From the NCBI RefSeq assembly GCF_037975245.1, contig NC_092576.1, forward strand, positions 39,765,611 through 39,829,610: a DNA stretch of 64,000 bases, written 5' to 3'. Positions 11,875-24,976 of the stretch are shown here, piece after piece. Origin of the DNA: Apostichopus japonicus. Lineage: Eukaryota; Echinodermata; Holothuroidea; Aspidochirotida; Stichopodidae. Made by a program: the position numbers and the translations under genes. The notes beneath the pieces are model-generated. The model saw nothing but the letters and a program-made list of their open reading frames with translations, did no database searches and was not told where the DNA came from. Numbering within the stretch: the first letter of the stretch is position 1; each line of letters starts with the position of its first letter.

Positions 11875-13370
11875 GTACTTTACTCTGTACTTGTGACTGT
11901 ACTATGATATTGTCTGATCTGTGACTTGTGCTTGTGACTGTACTATGATATTGTCTGATCTGTGACTTGTACTTGTGACTGTACTATGATATTGTCTGAT
12001 CTGTGACTTGTACTTGTGACTGTACTATGATATTTTCTGATCTGTGACTTTCACTTGTGACTGTACTATGATATTGTCTGATCTGTGACTTGTACTTGTG
12101 ACTGTACTATGATATTGTCTGATCTGTGACTTGTACTTGTGACTGTACTATGATATTTTCTGATCTGTGACTTTCACTTGTGACTGTAATATGATATTGT
12201 CTGATCTGTGACTTTCACTTGTGACTGTACTATGATATTATCTGATCTGTGACTTGTACTTGTGACTGTACTATGATATCGTCTGATCTGTGACTTGTAC
12301 TTGTGACTGTACTATGATATTGTCTGATCTGTGACTTGTACTTGTGACTGTACTATGATATTGTCTGATCTGTGACTTGTACTTGTGACTGTACTATGAT
12401 ATTTTCTGATCTGTGACTTTCACTTGTGACTGTACTATGATATTGTCTGATCTGTGACTTGTACTTGTGACTGTACTATGATATTGTCTGATCTGTGACT
12501 TGTACTTGTGACTGTACTATGATATTTTCTGATCTGTGACTTTCACTTGTGACTGTAATATGATATTGTCTGATCTGTGACTTTCACTTGTGACTGTACT
12601 ATGATATTGTCTGATCTGTGACTTGTACTTGTGAATGTACTATGATATTGTCTGATCTGTGACTTGTACTTGTGACTGTACTATGATATTGTCTGATCTG
12701 TGACTTGTGCTAGTGACTGTACTATGATATTGTCTGATCTGTGACTTGTACTTGTGACTGTACTATGATATTGTCTGATCTGTGACTTTCACTTGTGACT
12801 GTACTATGATATTGTCTGATCTGTGACTTGTACTTGTGACTGTACTATGATATTTTCTGATCTGTGACTTTCACTTGTGACTGTACTATGATATTGTCTG
12901 ATCTGTGACTTGTACTTGTGACTGTACTATGATATTGTCTGATCTGTGACTTGTACTTGTGACTGTACTATGATATTTTCTGATCTGTGACTTTCACTTG
13001 TGACTGTAATATGATATTGTCTGATCTGTGAATTTCACTTGTGACTGTACTATGATATTGTCTGATCTGTGACTTGTACTTGTGACTGTACTATGATATT
13101 GTCTGATCTGTGACTTGTACTTGTGACTGTACTATGATATTGTCTGATCTGTGACTTGTGCTAGTGACTGTACTATGATATTGTCTGATCTGTGACTTGT
13201 ACTTGTGACTGTACTATGATATTGTCTGATCTGTGACTTGTACTTGTGACTGTACTATGATATTGTCTGATCTGTGACTTGTACTTGTGACTGTACTATG
13301 ATATTGTCTGATCTGTGACTTGTTACCTATGACTATACTATGACATTGTCTGATCTCTGAATGATGCTAG
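11875..13370. repeat. 41-bp minisatellite, about 36 units
   Basis: The unit is CTTGTGACTGTACTATGATATTGTCTGATCTGTGA plus a variable end (CTTGTA or CTTTCA), and is almost invariant in length at 41 bp. Subtypes alternate in a patterned order. A marker subtype with GTAATATG recurs at 12188, 12557 and 13008, exactly 9 and 11 units apart, showing amplification in blocks. No coding frame is conserved. Confidence 0.97.
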
Positions 13371-13576
13371 TGTCTGTACTGTTTGGCGTTAGCATGTTGT
13401 TATTTGGTTCCTTTCCATTCTGCATAATGATTAATTGGTTAAAGTTGCTTTCAGGCTTTTTTCAAGAGGGTGCTTATAATGCAGCTGCTCTTAAAGTCCG
13501 GAATATTTTGTTTTTTCCTGTAAAAGTAAGGGTTCTGTATTTTAAAATAAAGTCGGTTGCAAAAGCTGAAGTATAC

Positions 13577-13590
13577 AATTATTATTATTA

Positions 13591-13626
<36 letters not shown>

Positions 13627-13648
13627 TTATTATTATTATTATTATTAT
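13577..13648. repeat. (ATT)n microsatellite
   Basis: About 70 bp of ATT with rare C interruptions. It lies at the left border of duplication copy 1 and creates artificial Tyr-rich and Ile-rich open frames on the two strands. Confidence 0.95.
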
Positions 13649-14479
13649 TGTCTCTCTTCTGGTTATCACGTTTCGGTCTATATGGTCATAATTTTGTCAT
13701 AATCCACTTCTCAAATTGAAGGAGAAGAAAGATTCGCATCAATCTATCCGTCTGAAACGTTAATCAAAAGTAATATGATATCACCATAAATTGAACAGCT
13801 TCCAAAATCTGGACGTATATAATTCATGGTTGTATTACACAGTAACATCTGTAATCAATTAATTAATCATTTTTGAGTCGATCAATCAATTATTAAGTGA
13901 AATAGCCAAATCATACTGTATTGATTTATTGATCTTTTGCGTTTATTTTGATGATATTTGATCGGTTTTATAATTGTGTAATTTTGCGAGCAAAATGTTA
14001 AATTTTTCTCGAAAGTTAGATTTAAGGAATTTATCATTCGTTGCGTGTGTTGCTAATATATATATCTGCAAAGGCAAAAACTCTGTTGAAATAGGCAACA
14101 GTCGATGTTTAATTAACGATCTAAGCAATTGAACGGCACCTTGGTTATTCTATCTCTACACTTTCGAGTTGTCTGCCTTTAAATTGAGAGGGTTCACACA
14201 CTGTCAGGAAAAGCCAGTGTCCAACTGTCTGTATGGTACGTCTGTATATTTTGCAACCTGCACAGCTTGCTGTTAGCTTATCTACATGTGTGTCTGTCTG
14301 TCTTCATGTCAATGTGTCTGACCGAATGCCTTTCCGTAAGTTTTCATTAAACATCTGTCTTCTGTTAATGCGAGTGATGACATTTACTAGTCTGATCATG
14401 ATGTTATTGAAATATATAACCCTCCCCCTGCCCACCCAAACGAAGACAAACAAACAAGAAAAAAGACAAGAGATAAAGT

Positions 14480-14993
14480 GAAATGCTCTCTAAACTATTT
14501 ATTATCAACAGAAACGTCAAACATTACACTGTGTAAATTAACTTAAAATGCAAGTATATTATGTAATAAATTGCTTTTAACCACAATCCAATCGCCATCT
14601 TCTGGATACCAAAATAACTCAGTCTTATCTGGGAATATGTTAACGTTCTGATTTTTCAAAATCCTTTGTAATTTGCGATTTTTATGTGTCTGATTGTTTC
14701 AGAAATGTAAACTTGATTTGGCTGAACGTTTCGGCTGCGTTTGTAGAACTATTTAAGGTTCCAATGCCATGTTGCAGGGACAGCAAAACGTAGTGACAAG
14801 GAGAAACAATTTAAGACGCAACAATTTGGGTCACCAGAGTAGATGATGGATGTTCAGGAAATGTTGTCTAACCAAAGTAACAGGAAATGAAAAGGCATAG
14901 CCAGTGGCCACATGCAGTACGCTGGAGAGAGATAGAGTAACGAGATAAGACGAGAAAACCATACACAGAGTTCCAAAGAAGTTGTCGCATTTC
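14480..14993 (-). other. 3' UTR exon of peptide gene A, with poly(A) signal
   Basis: An acceptor (TTTTATTTCAG) opens this exon at 14993. It pairs with the donor GTAGAG|GTAACT that follows the gene A stop codon (exon end 15705). AATAAA lies at 14503-14498 on the minus strand. The same acceptor and AATAAA occur in copy 2. A short open frame inside is disrupted between copies by a 2-nt indel, which fits UTR rather than coding sequence. Confidence 0.6.
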
Positions 14994-15717
14994 CTGAAAT
15001 AAAACAAAAAAGGGAGCACAAAATTACTAAGTTTGTGATTTATGGGGAGTTACTTCAAAACATTGACAAACAAAAAAATTTCCGAATGTTTCCTCCTTCT
15101 CCCACCATCAAACAAATTAAACGAAAAATCGTGACTGAAATCTTCATCGTCATTTAATAATTCTGAATTTTAAATGAAGGGAAAATATTTAACCACTGTG
15201 TGAAATAAATATTTGTTCATAAGAAAAATGCGTCATAGACCTTTAAACTAATAGCAAAGTGTCGACCACACTTCCGTTTACATTAAATAATAACAACTAA
15301 TAACATAATTAAAAAATTTAAAAAAAAAGACTTTCCGGTGCATATCGTAATATTTTTTTGATATGTCCATATATCATGCCATATAATGCATAAGAGGCTG
15401 AACCTTGTAACTCTATGGACATATCCATGATTCATTCTTACTCTGCATTGACGTATGATACTCATTTTCTCCCTAAGGTATTGTAAAGTAAAATATATGA
15501 AAAAATTAAAACGCTATTCTTATACCAATGTTACAATAGTCAAAAGTCGAAAAACTTTGGATACAATATCCATGATTTCTTTCTTGTGGATCCTTGAGTG
15601 TTGTAAACTCACGCCCCCCCCCCCCCGCCACCCCTTTGTATTTCGATAGTTCAATATTATATTTTCATATACACTGCTGATTAATTAATATAATTTATAG
15701 TTACCTCTACAAGTACC

Positions 15718-16040
15718 CTAGCATGCACCGTCTTCCTTTGCGCATTCATATACACCATCGACGCACTGGCACACTTTACAGCTACCGTCATGGGTAGGAG
15801 TGTACGTAAACGAGTTCGGTGCACAACCTGTAAAAATAACAAAATATAAAAAATGATATAAAAAGAACAAAATATAAAAAAAGAACAAAATATAAAAAAT
15901 AATATAAAAAAATATATATATTAATATGTAAAAAATTATACAACAAATCCTTTTAAAAGATAACAAAATATAAACAAATCTATAAAAGATAACAAAATAA
16001 ATAAAGAAAATATAATAAAATGATATATTATAATAAAGTT

Positions 16041-16084
<44 letters not shown>

Positions 16085-17072
16085 ATAACTGATATTTTAA
16101 TTCCTAATGAATCATGTGATTTTTTTTTGGGGGGGGGGGGTTCTCGCTAAGATTGGAATCAACTTCCCTACGTTAAACTTTTGTATGTAGTAAAATTCCA
16201 GCTGGAATACAACTGTCTATGTTTCTTGACACATAACATATAATTCCGCACCAAACGCAACACGCAGTGTGCACGGGAATCTATATCGAATTGAGGTCAT
16301 CGTTCTAGCCCCTAGAAGACCCGTCCCCGAAAAGACTAAAACAACATTAAATGCAATGTCTGCTGCTCCATCTCGTAAGAAAATATACCAATCTATAATC
16401 CCTTTGATAACTTTCCGGAAAAAAATGGGAGTATTTGACTTGAAAACTGAAAATGAAACCATTTTAGATTTTGAGGAGAGATGAGCTGTGAAGACAAGAG
16501 AAAAATGGACTTTTTATAGAATTTTGGAGTCCATAACTCACGCAAAAATCGGAAACATGTTACCTTTCTGACGTCAGTTGACTAACATCGGTAATTTTAC
16601 CAAACCTAACAGGTATTAATTTAAGATAAAGCGCCATTCATTAAACTATATATATATAACGATATATATATATATATGTTTTTGTGATCAAAAATAATAA
16701 ATAAAGAATAATGAATGAAAAAGTCTGTACTTTTTCTGCCGATAAAGTTATTCGCTCAGACATCGTATCATATAACAACACATGCAAACGAAACTTACGA
16801 GTATTGCCAGGTTTAACGTCTCGACTTATATTCACCATTTGAGATGAACTAAACTAGAATAGTGACGCTAATAACCTCTTTCTGTTATCTTATGAATTGA
16901 CATTATCGAACTTAGAAAAAGAAAGAAGGATCCAAGATTGTAGAACGCAGTAGCTGTTGGTGACCATCTTGTAACCATTGGATGCGTGAAACTCACCTGC
17001 ATTCACCATAGCAAACATGGAGACGGCAGACAGCACCATCAAGACGAGAAATACGAATCTAACCGAAGCCAT
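15718..17072 (-). CDS. Secreted six-cysteine mini-protein A (2 coding exons)
   Basis: Coding exons 17072-16997 (25 codons plus 1 nt) and 15827-15718 (to TAG) join in phase 1 (donor GCAG|GTGAGT, acceptor TTTTTACAG). The product is 61 residues: a strongly hydrophobic signal peptide with a VNA|G cleavage site exactly at the intron, then a ~36-residue mature peptide spaced C-x14-C-x2-C-x-C-x6-C-x6-C. Landmarks are HDGSCKVCQC and YEC. Spacing resembles VWC subdomain 1 or pacifastin light-chain modules, so three disulfides are expected. The exon continues 13 nt past the stop to a donor at 15705, leading to the 3' UTR exon at 14993. A non-coding 5' exon lies at 18988-19045. B at 24977-26453 is the tandem paralogue. 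The molecular target is unknown. Confidence 0.87.
16043..16082. repeat. (TA)n microsatellite
   Basis: About 40 bp of alternating TA in the intron between the two coding exons of gene A. At the matching place in gene B the tract is much shorter. Confidence 0.9.
16445..16510 (-). pseudogene. Relic copy of the signal-peptide exon 5' part (gene A intron)
   Basis: The minus strand has an acceptor (TCTTCACAG) followed by CTCATCTCTCCTCAAAATC and an ATG (16462). This closely resembles the leader just upstream of the true start of gene A (CTCAACTCACACGAAAATCC then ATG). After the ATG the similarity to the signal peptide is lost. The relic is shared by gene B near 25850. The frame after the ATG differs between the two copies through a poly-T length change, so it does not look coding. 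Confidence 0.5.
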
Positions 17073-17239
17073 TTTGGATTTTCGTGTGAGTTGAGCTTTG
17101 ATTAGAAAAGAAGAAAAAAGTGGATTTTTTTATTTTCTAGTTTTATTTTTTATGGTTATGGATATTTTAAGAACATCAGTCAAGACACTTGACCTGTTCA
17201 TAAATCAGCAGAGTTTCCTAAACTGTAAGATTAATGAAG

Positions 17240-17640
17240 GTTTAACAGCCGTTTATTAAGGCCTTCTCACACTAATACTTTACAACAGTTAATCCCTGAT
17301 CATTTGGTATAACTTGCCACATTCACCCAACCTTTAAGTTTGCACAATTCAAACAGCCACTGTCGTGGCACTACAGTGCAACACATATACGTGTCCCATC
17401 GGGGACATCCCGTCCACCAACCGGAGCACGTCAAAACATATTGACTAGTTAAGTCGCAGGTCCCTATCTATACACAATGGTGCATGAAGAGTGACTAGAA
17501 CGTGATGAAACCCCTTTTCCAAATCACGCAACGTTATCATCTTGTCAGGACTCGAATCTACAATCCTTTCAGATCTCAAGTCCATTGCCATTGACCTTTG
17601 ACCTATACGGTCCAGGATCCGATACAATACTAATTATGCA
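17240..17640 (-). mobile_element. Old tRNA-derived SINE, family 1 (gene A first intron)
   Basis: On the minus strand a box B-like GATTCGAGTCCTG (near 17550) is followed by a body with GGACGGGATGTCCCCGATGGG and CACTGTAGTGCCACGA. These correspond to the family 1 SINEs at 51223, 57048 and 62115. It is diverged and shared with duplication copy 2, so it predates the duplication. Confidence 0.6.
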
Positions 17641-18987
17641 AATATAAAACAATTTCTATTTTTCTGACAATATCTTTTAAGTCCACTTTTTGTAGTGCAT
17701 TTCACAAAATTGTGATAACGTGATATGTTAACATATAAAGCTACTAGACAATCTTCCCTCATCCCAAAGAAAAGATTTTTCTTGTTTCAAATTTATTAAG
17801 CATTTCACAAGATGTTAAGTGTATGAGATATCATGAAGAAGAAAACAACAAGTTTTTGTGCTTTCTTTGATCGTTTAGCTAGCATTTATGAAGCATAAAT
17901 ATGATTTTTGTTTTTCAAAATATGAATATGTAACGCTTTCCGAAATTATGTGCCTTTGGTGTACTATGCGATTATGAAATATACCTTCAAATTGGGTTAA
18001 GTTTCTTCGCTTAACATGTAGAACACACTACATTTCATACTTCAACACTGTCCTAAAATATTATTATTTACTATCTGATAGAGATGCTAATACAAACAAG
18101 TTTCCACACTATCTTAAAAGCGACTAAATCTAAAGATTATTAATCACTTATGTCATAAACGTACTATTGAAAATAAGTTCCAACTCACTGAAAATATGCG
18201 AATTAGTTTCGTTTGTCCAATAATAATCATGTTTCGTCTAATTAGCTTGCATGAAGAAAATTTCATCACAGAGCCGTTATTTTGTATTTAAACATCTTGA
18301 AGATTTTTTTTTTAATTTGGGCTCTAGTTACTGTGATTAAAGTATTACCTTCGAAACTCCGTTATCGATTTGTTTACTTGTTTACGTTTACATTGAAGAT
18401 TGACCAAAGCAAAAACGGAAAAGTCCGTTACTTAAAGAGAAAAGAAATATAAGAAAAAAGAAAAGCATAGCGAACACTAAGTCTGTACTTAAACTGTATA
18501 TATATATATACATTAGAAGTGAATCTATTCCTAGTCTTTGTAAGATTTTTGACTACATGAATAAGTTAGCATACCACATATATGAGTTATTAAGTAAGTC
18601 CTATCGGAATAGGAAAACAAAAATCAACTTTCGAGCTACATGAGACTTTTAGGTGAGAATAAACATTTCACATGATATTCTGCCATCTTGTTTTTTGTTT
18701 GGTATTTCCTATAAAATATTATGGTTAGTTCTTGAGAGAGTAAACCATTTTAAAGAATAAAATATGATTATTTTTCTTCGGAAATTGTAGAAAAGTCATA
18801 CTACTTCAAATATGTGTTTTATTTTAACATTTCCTTACAAAATTGAAATTCATACAAAATTAAGACCTATCATTTTCAAATTAATATTACAATTTTGAGA
18901 AAAGTTTAAAACAACCTCAATTTAAGTAACTACTGAGGACGATTTGACTAAAAAGAGGAAGAAATGAAAACAACAAAATTCTCTTAC

Positions 18988-19045
18988 CTTGGAAAGCTGA
19001 CCAGAGATAAACTGCTTTTCAATAGTTGTTTGAAAGTTTCAGAAT
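18988..19045 (-). promoter_or_regulatory. 5' UTR exon of gene A with TATA box
   Basis: On the minus strand CTTTATAAGG (19078-19071 region) lies about 30 nt before a short exon that ends at 18988 with CTTTCCAAG|GTAAGAG. An acceptor (TCTAATCAAAG) lies about 27 nt upstream of the gene A start codon. The exon and TATA box are conserved with only a couple of differences in gene B (28265-28355), far better than the surrounding intron, supporting function. The transcription start is approximate. Confidence 0.65.
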
Positions 19046-20339
19046 GACTTGAACGTAAAAAGTGATCGCCTTATAAAGAAAACAATCCCTTTTGTCTATC
19101 TTTATGGTTTTATAGTAACAATTTTCTTTTTCATCTTGATGATACTTTTGTTCTCATGGGAAATTGACAGGAAGTTTGAACTTAAGGACCAGGCGTGACA
19201 TGAGTCGTAACAAATGGGCCGGAAAATGCTCTTATATTAAAACAAAATTACTCATCCGAGAGCAGATGAAACTAACAAAATACCATCAACCAAGACCTAA
19301 TTAGTTGGATTAATTATGTACACAAATTAAACAAACTGATCATCCGTTTAGATTGATGAGTATTTGTAGGATGCACATCTCAGATGGTATACATCATTTA
19401 AGCAGAAAGTTGTTTTGTTTAACAAACTTGAAATGGTTCAAAGTATTTGAATAATTCAACGGCTAGTACCATTTGGGGTGGGGCGGGCGGGGTGAAATTT
19501 GCATGAGAAGGCCATAACAAGTGAATGAAAGTAACTTCACAAAGGTTTTGAACTTCAAAATAACTACCTTTTCTATTTTTACATTTTTAAAATAATGGTT
19601 CTTAACAATGTTAATTGACTTCCAAAAATGCGTTGGATATATATAAGTTTTGCAATATTGAATTTTTAATAGTATAGCTTACAGGAATACATAGTTATGT
19701 GTGACATGATGTAAACATAAAAATACAGTTCTTAAAATCATGTAGTGTTATACTCATAACTGTTCATTGTTACAAACATTTGTTACCAAGTTTTGTTTCA
19801 ACAATACCTCTTTTGTTTAATATTGTCGTCTTGCTTTGTTTTCAGCTGACTCCACCTTCTAAACGAAACAAAGAGCTCCTTTGTTTTATTTCTTGACGTT
19901 CCATCTAGTTGACAATCAAACATGTTCATTCTTTTCTATCCTAAGTGACTCACCCTTTCGTTAAGAACAGGTGGTGGGGTAAAGGGGAGGGGTTGAGGTC
20001 TGGGGAGGGGTGAGGGAGGGGTAGATGAGACACATTTTTTATATCAGTATTTTCATTTATGAATGCTTGGTATATGAAATTCGTTTTAGTTACATGAACA
20101 GCCGTCCTGCAATACGCAGAGGAAGTTCTACTTACTCAACATGTTAATAATATTGAACCAATGCCTGTTTCTGTAGACATCGCGAAACTTCTCGGCCCCT
20201 GAATGACCACAATATGTTTAAAGGCATTAATCAAAACCATTTATTATTTTTTAGCCTCGCATCGATTTTAATCTTCGTACAACTTTTCCTGATGATCCAT
20301 GGGTGCATAAAATGTTTTAGGTAATTTCCTAATAAAAAG

Positions 20340-20990
20340 GAGGGAGGCGGGTGGGCAGAAGGTCGCCCATCAGGGAATCGAACACGAATATCAAGTGAGC
20401 ATGACACTGTTGGTACATATGACACAAATGGTACATAAAAACCAAATATGATATTTCTAAAATTATATGTCTCGCATATATGGAATATCACTCCGTTATG
20501 TATAGGCCCATTCTGGATAAGCGACGGTATAGCCTAATTAGCACAGGTGCTGTGGCCGAGTGGATAAAGGCTGTGGCATATTGAAGTAATGAGGTTTATA
20601 GCAACGGGGAGGTTCCGGGTTCGATTCCCCGCCGATTCATAATAAGGTGGGTTTTTACATCCAAGAGCAATCCACGGTTTTCCTGTCTGAAATGACTCTC
20701 TAAATTGAAAAGAATCCAAATTTGAGTTTACATGTTGAATTGGAAGCCACCCGACGTGAGAACGGACTTTTCGGACTCTTCAAACGGAGGAGATCATTTC
20801 CATTTCAAGTAAAAGAAATGCCTAATAACTTCACGGGCTTAAGAGTAAATCTGATATTAAACTCGTGAATAAAAGCCGGACAATAGGGGGCAAGCGGAGC
20901 TCGCGGAAAAAAATTCGAATTGGTTAATTTAATTGTCAGTCCTGAGGCTAATCTCAGTTGATTAAGAATGTCCAATGCCTCCTTTATCAT
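20340..20990. other. Spacer between duplication copies, with tRNA-like SINE segment
   Basis: At 20545-20640 a tRNA-like segment has GTGGCCGAGTGGATAAAGG (box A) and GGGTTCGATTCCCC (box B). Its acceptor and T stems do not pair well enough for a functional tRNA, so a SINE head is the better reading. No gene was found in the remainder. Confidence 0.5.
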
Positions 20991-21282
20991 TTATTATCTC
21001 TCCTCTGGTTATCACGTTTCGGTCTATATGGCCATAACTTTGTCATAAATCAGTTTTGAAATTGAAGGAGAAGAAAGGTCCGCGTGAATCTATTCATCTG
21101 AGATCTTCTTTTGTGCAAAAAGCAAAAGTAGTATGATATCATCATAAAGTGAACCGCTTCCAAATCTGGACGTTTATAACTCACGGTTGTATTACACAGT
21201 AACAACTGTAATCAATTAATTATTAAGTGTAATAGCCAAATTATACTGTATCGATTTATTGATCTTTTTTATTTATTTTTAT

Positions 21283-22955
21283 TATCATTCCATCAAGTAT
21301 CCAAACAATGTACAGTTCATAATAACATATACTTTATGACCATCAGTCAATATTATCCACAACAACCAATAAATCATTTAACTTCAAATAAGGATTTCCA
21401 GTTAAGCCATCTGATATCAAAGCATTTTGCTTACAATTAGTTTGATACATAAACATTTCTTTTAGATAAAAATTCTTTACATCAATTTTAACATAGCTAA
21501 AGGAAGGTTTCTCTTTTTTAACCTTACTTTTGTAAACACAAAATTTCAGAACCAGAAGGATGTTAATAAACACATAGTCTTTGTACAAATAATTTCCAAA
21601 CAGAACAAGCTCTTTACTAACTGCAATATTGATATTCAAATTGAATTGAACCCAGTTTTGAAAATCCCTCCATACTTTATGGGTGTGGCCGCATTCCCAA
21701 AATCCAAAATAAATGAATTAAACCCTCAACTGCCACACCACAAAAAGTGCACAATGGATCATTGGTTTTGCCAATTTTAACAATGAGAGTAATTGCCCCT
21801 AATGTTCTGTGCAGACGAAATTGGAACCAACGAAGCTTCACCTCAGAAGTACATTTCCAGTTGTATGAGCACACCTTATACCAATCTACTTCAGAAAGAA
21901 GTGGGGACAAGAGCATGTTCCATTTTTGAATACATTTATATTTGACCTTATAATTTGTTAATAAAGTATTATAAAACCTTTTAGACCCTTTTGACTCCAT
22001 AAGAACAGTTTTTATATGAAAGCCTTGAAATGGGAGTGCAAGAAAATTATTTCTGGCCTAAAAGACCACAAAAGGATTTCTCTATTGCCTTTTTAATACC
22101 ATGCAAGTGAAGAAAATTTGTTCTCACATCATATTTTGTAAACATTTCATCAGCGGATAAGAACTCACCCTTAGAGTTTATATACCATGTCTTTGCCAAT
22201 CTTTATACAAAATGCATATATTACCCACCTTAATTTTTTCACTGTGCCAAATAATGTAACTTAAAATATTTTTGGGGTTGAGCGAAACGGTGAAATCCTT
22301 CCAGGCTGAAAAAAACTTTTCCAAAAGGTATTTTTACTTTCTTTAATAGCTGTATCCCAATAAGTACTAGAAGAGTAATAAAGATTACAATTAGGAGTAT
22401 TCAGTTTATATAAATTATACACCTTACTGTCATTGTTGTATTTAAGCAATTTACGACTCCAAGTAATCTTAAGTGCCCTCTGAAAGGTTCAAATTGAATC
22501 ATGCCAGCACCATCTTTTGTAACGGGAAGCGCCATTTGATTTTTAATGATCCTATCAACTTTACCTCCCCATACAAAGTTAAAAAACTTGGAATTAATCT
22601 CCTTGATAATTTCTTTACTTGGGGTTAGAGTGAAAGAACCAGATGGTTCAATTTTGGCAACAAAATGGATTTAACCACAACTATTCTACCTAAAGCTGTC
22701 AGAAACCTCTTTGATCAGTGGTGAATTTGTTTTGTAATAGCTTGCATAGTAGTAACATAATTTACATTCACGATAACATCCAATTGTGTACACAATGTTG
22801 CCCCCAAATAACTGAATATATTATCTCCAACCCAAGATAAGTTATAATTCCTACATAAACCATCATCACTACCTTTTTTTGATCCTATCCAAACAGCACT
22901 AGTTTTATCCATGTTAATTTCCGAACCAGATATATTATGGAAATTGATTTATTTA
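21283..22955 (-). mobile_element. 5'-truncated LINE (L1/Tx1-like) inserted in copy 2
   Basis: Minus-strand frames, broken by frameshifts, show reverse transcriptase pieces: a K-T-x-A-V-W-I-G-S block at about 22915-22880 with a downstream FSYLG, then KLRWFQFRLHRTLG...KIG and a CTFC...HLFW zinc-knuckle-like end (21677-22000). These are typical of the C-terminal half of L1/Tx1-type ORF2. A ~32-bp direct repeat flanks it (21251-21282 and 22956-22987, about 30 of 32 identical). The uninterrupted site is preserved at 13921-13952 in copy 1. The element is therefore a truncated insertion that arrived after the duplication. Confidence 0.85.
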
Positions 22956-23482
22956 TCAATTTATTGATCTTTTTTGTTTATTTTTATGACATTTTATCAA
23001 TTTTGAAATGATGTAATTTTGCAGGTAAAATGTTGAATTTTTCACGACTGTTAGTTTTAAGGAATTTATCCTACTTTGCGTGTGTTGCTAATACATATAT
23101 ATCTGCAAAGTCAAAAAAATTGTTGAAAGATGATACAGTTTATGTTTACTGAACGATCTAAGCAATTGAACGGCACCTTGGTTAGTTTATCTCTTCACGT
23201 TCGAGTTGTCTGCCTTTAAATTGAGAGGGTTCACAAACTGCGAGGAAAAGCCAGTTTCCAACTGTCTGTATGGCACGTTTGTATGTTTTGCAACCTACAT
23301 ATCTGTGTGTCTGTCTGTCTTCATGCCAGTGTGTCTGACCGAATACCTTTCCGTAAGCTTTCATTAAAACTCTGTCTTCTGTTATTTGAGCCTGATCATG
23401 ATCTTATTGAAATATATACCCCCCCTTCCAACCACACCCACCCACACGGCGACAAACAACAAGAAAAAACAAGAGATAAAGT

Positions 23483-24014
23483 GAAATGCTCTCTTAACTA
23501 TTTATTATCAACAGAAACGTCAAACATCACACTGTGTAAATTAACTTAAAATGCAAGTACATTATGTTTTGATGATGATTACGTGATATAGTAATAAATT
23601 GAATTTAAACAGAATCCAATCGAAATATTCTGGCTTACAAAATAATTCAGTCTTATCTGGGAGAATGTTAACGTTCGAATTTTCAAAATCAGTTTTGATT
23701 TTCAATTTTAATGTGTCTGATTGTTTCAGAAATGTAAAATGTTTTTGGCTGAACGTTTCGGCTGCGCTTGTAGAACTATTTAAATTTCCAATGCCATATT
23801 GCAGGGACAACAAAACGTAGTGACACGGATAGACAATTTAAGAAGCAACAATTTGGTCACCAGAGGACATGATGGATGTTAAGAAAATGTTGTTTAACCA
23901 AAGTAACAAGAAATGAAAAGGCATAGCCAGTGGCCACAGGCAGTACGCTAGAAGAGAGTAACGAGATAAGACGAGAAAACCAGACACAGAGTTCCAAGGA
24001 AGTTGTCGCATTTC
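23483..24014 (-). other. 3' UTR exon of peptide gene B, with poly(A) signal
   Basis: This is the counterpart of 14480-14993. An acceptor (TTTTATTTCAG) opens it at 24014, matching the donor GTAGAG|GTAATT at 24964 just after the gene B stop. AATAAA lies at 23506-23501 on the minus strand. Confidence 0.6.
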
Positions 24015-24976
24015 CTGAAATAAAACATAAAAGGCAAAACAAAATTACTAAGTTTGTGATTTATGGGAAGTTAGTTACTTTAAAGCTTCAAACAAACAAA
24101 CCATTAAAGCGATACTTTTTTTAAGAATGTTTCAGTGATGGGGTTGATTCAGTATTAAGATTGTTGACGTTACCTCCCCCACCCCCTCCCTTCTCGTTCT
24201 CCCATCATCAAAACAAGTTAAACGGAAACATGTGACTGAAATATTCAGCGTCATTTCATCATTCCGAATTTCGAATGAAGGAAAATGTATTTAACCACTG
24301 TGTGAAATAAATATTTTTTTCATATTAAAATGCGCCATAGATCTTTTAACATTCCATAATAACTACTTATAACATAATTAAACAAATTAAAAAAAAAAAC
24401 AAGAAACCTAACTGACTTTCCGCCGCATATCGTAATATTTGTTGTTATCTTGAGTACAGATATTGTTTTACAATTTGATGGATATGTCAATATATCATGG
24501 CATGCGGTATATTAAGAGGCTGAACCTTGTAAATATATGGTCATATCCATGATTCGTTCCTGTTCTGCCTTGACGTACAATACTAATTTCCTCCCTCGTG
24601 TGTTGTAAAGTCAAATATATGATTAAAATATTTGATTAAAACGCTACTCTTATACCAATGTTACAATAGCCAAATGTCAAACAACTGTGGATACAATGTC
24701 CGAGATTTCTTTGTGGTGGATCGTTGAGTGTTGTAAACTCACTACATCAGCAAAATGTATAATTTGACGCAATTATAATAAAAACTTTCGCCAAACAGCA
24801 TACAAAACAGCCAATTAAAAGGTTGAAAACATCTGTGGACATGATATCCACAGTTCTCACCACCCCCACCCCACCCGCCACCCCACCCCTTTGTATTTTG
24901 ATAGTTCAATATTATATTTTTATATACACTGCTGAATAATTTGAAAAAAAAAATGATAATTACCTCTACATGTACC

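Larger units (their letters stand above)
13644..20335. repeat. Segmental duplication, copy 1 (holds peptide gene A)
   Basis: Collinear similarity with 20991-30535, starting at TTATTGTCTCTC.TCTGGTTATCACG and ending near CCATGGGTGCATAAAATG. The block covers the whole of gene A with its 3' UTR exon, promoter exon and flanks. Size differences from copy 2 are explained by a LINE insertion, a doubled SINE segment and a 397-bp triplication in copy 2. Confidence 0.9.

Noticed and set aside
13361-13702. 113-codon Tyr-rich open frame (and Ile-rich antisense frame)
   Set aside because: It arises from the (ATT)n microsatellite at the duplication border.
14831-15019. 62-codon minus-strand frame resembling a membrane peptide, also at 23857-24042
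   Set aside because: The two copies are frameshifted relative to each other in a CT repeat and lie in the inferred 3' UTR exon, so coding constraint is absent.
16801-16838. Possible extra coding exon between the two exons of gene A (also near 26190 in gene B)
   Set aside because: Although a donor-like GTAAGTTT follows, the obvious acceptors upstream all put a stop codon in frame, and the two known exons already join in phase.
20545-20640. Possible tRNA-Ser/Leu gene
   Set aside because: Box A and box B are good but the acceptor and T stems do not pair properly; a SINE head is more likely.
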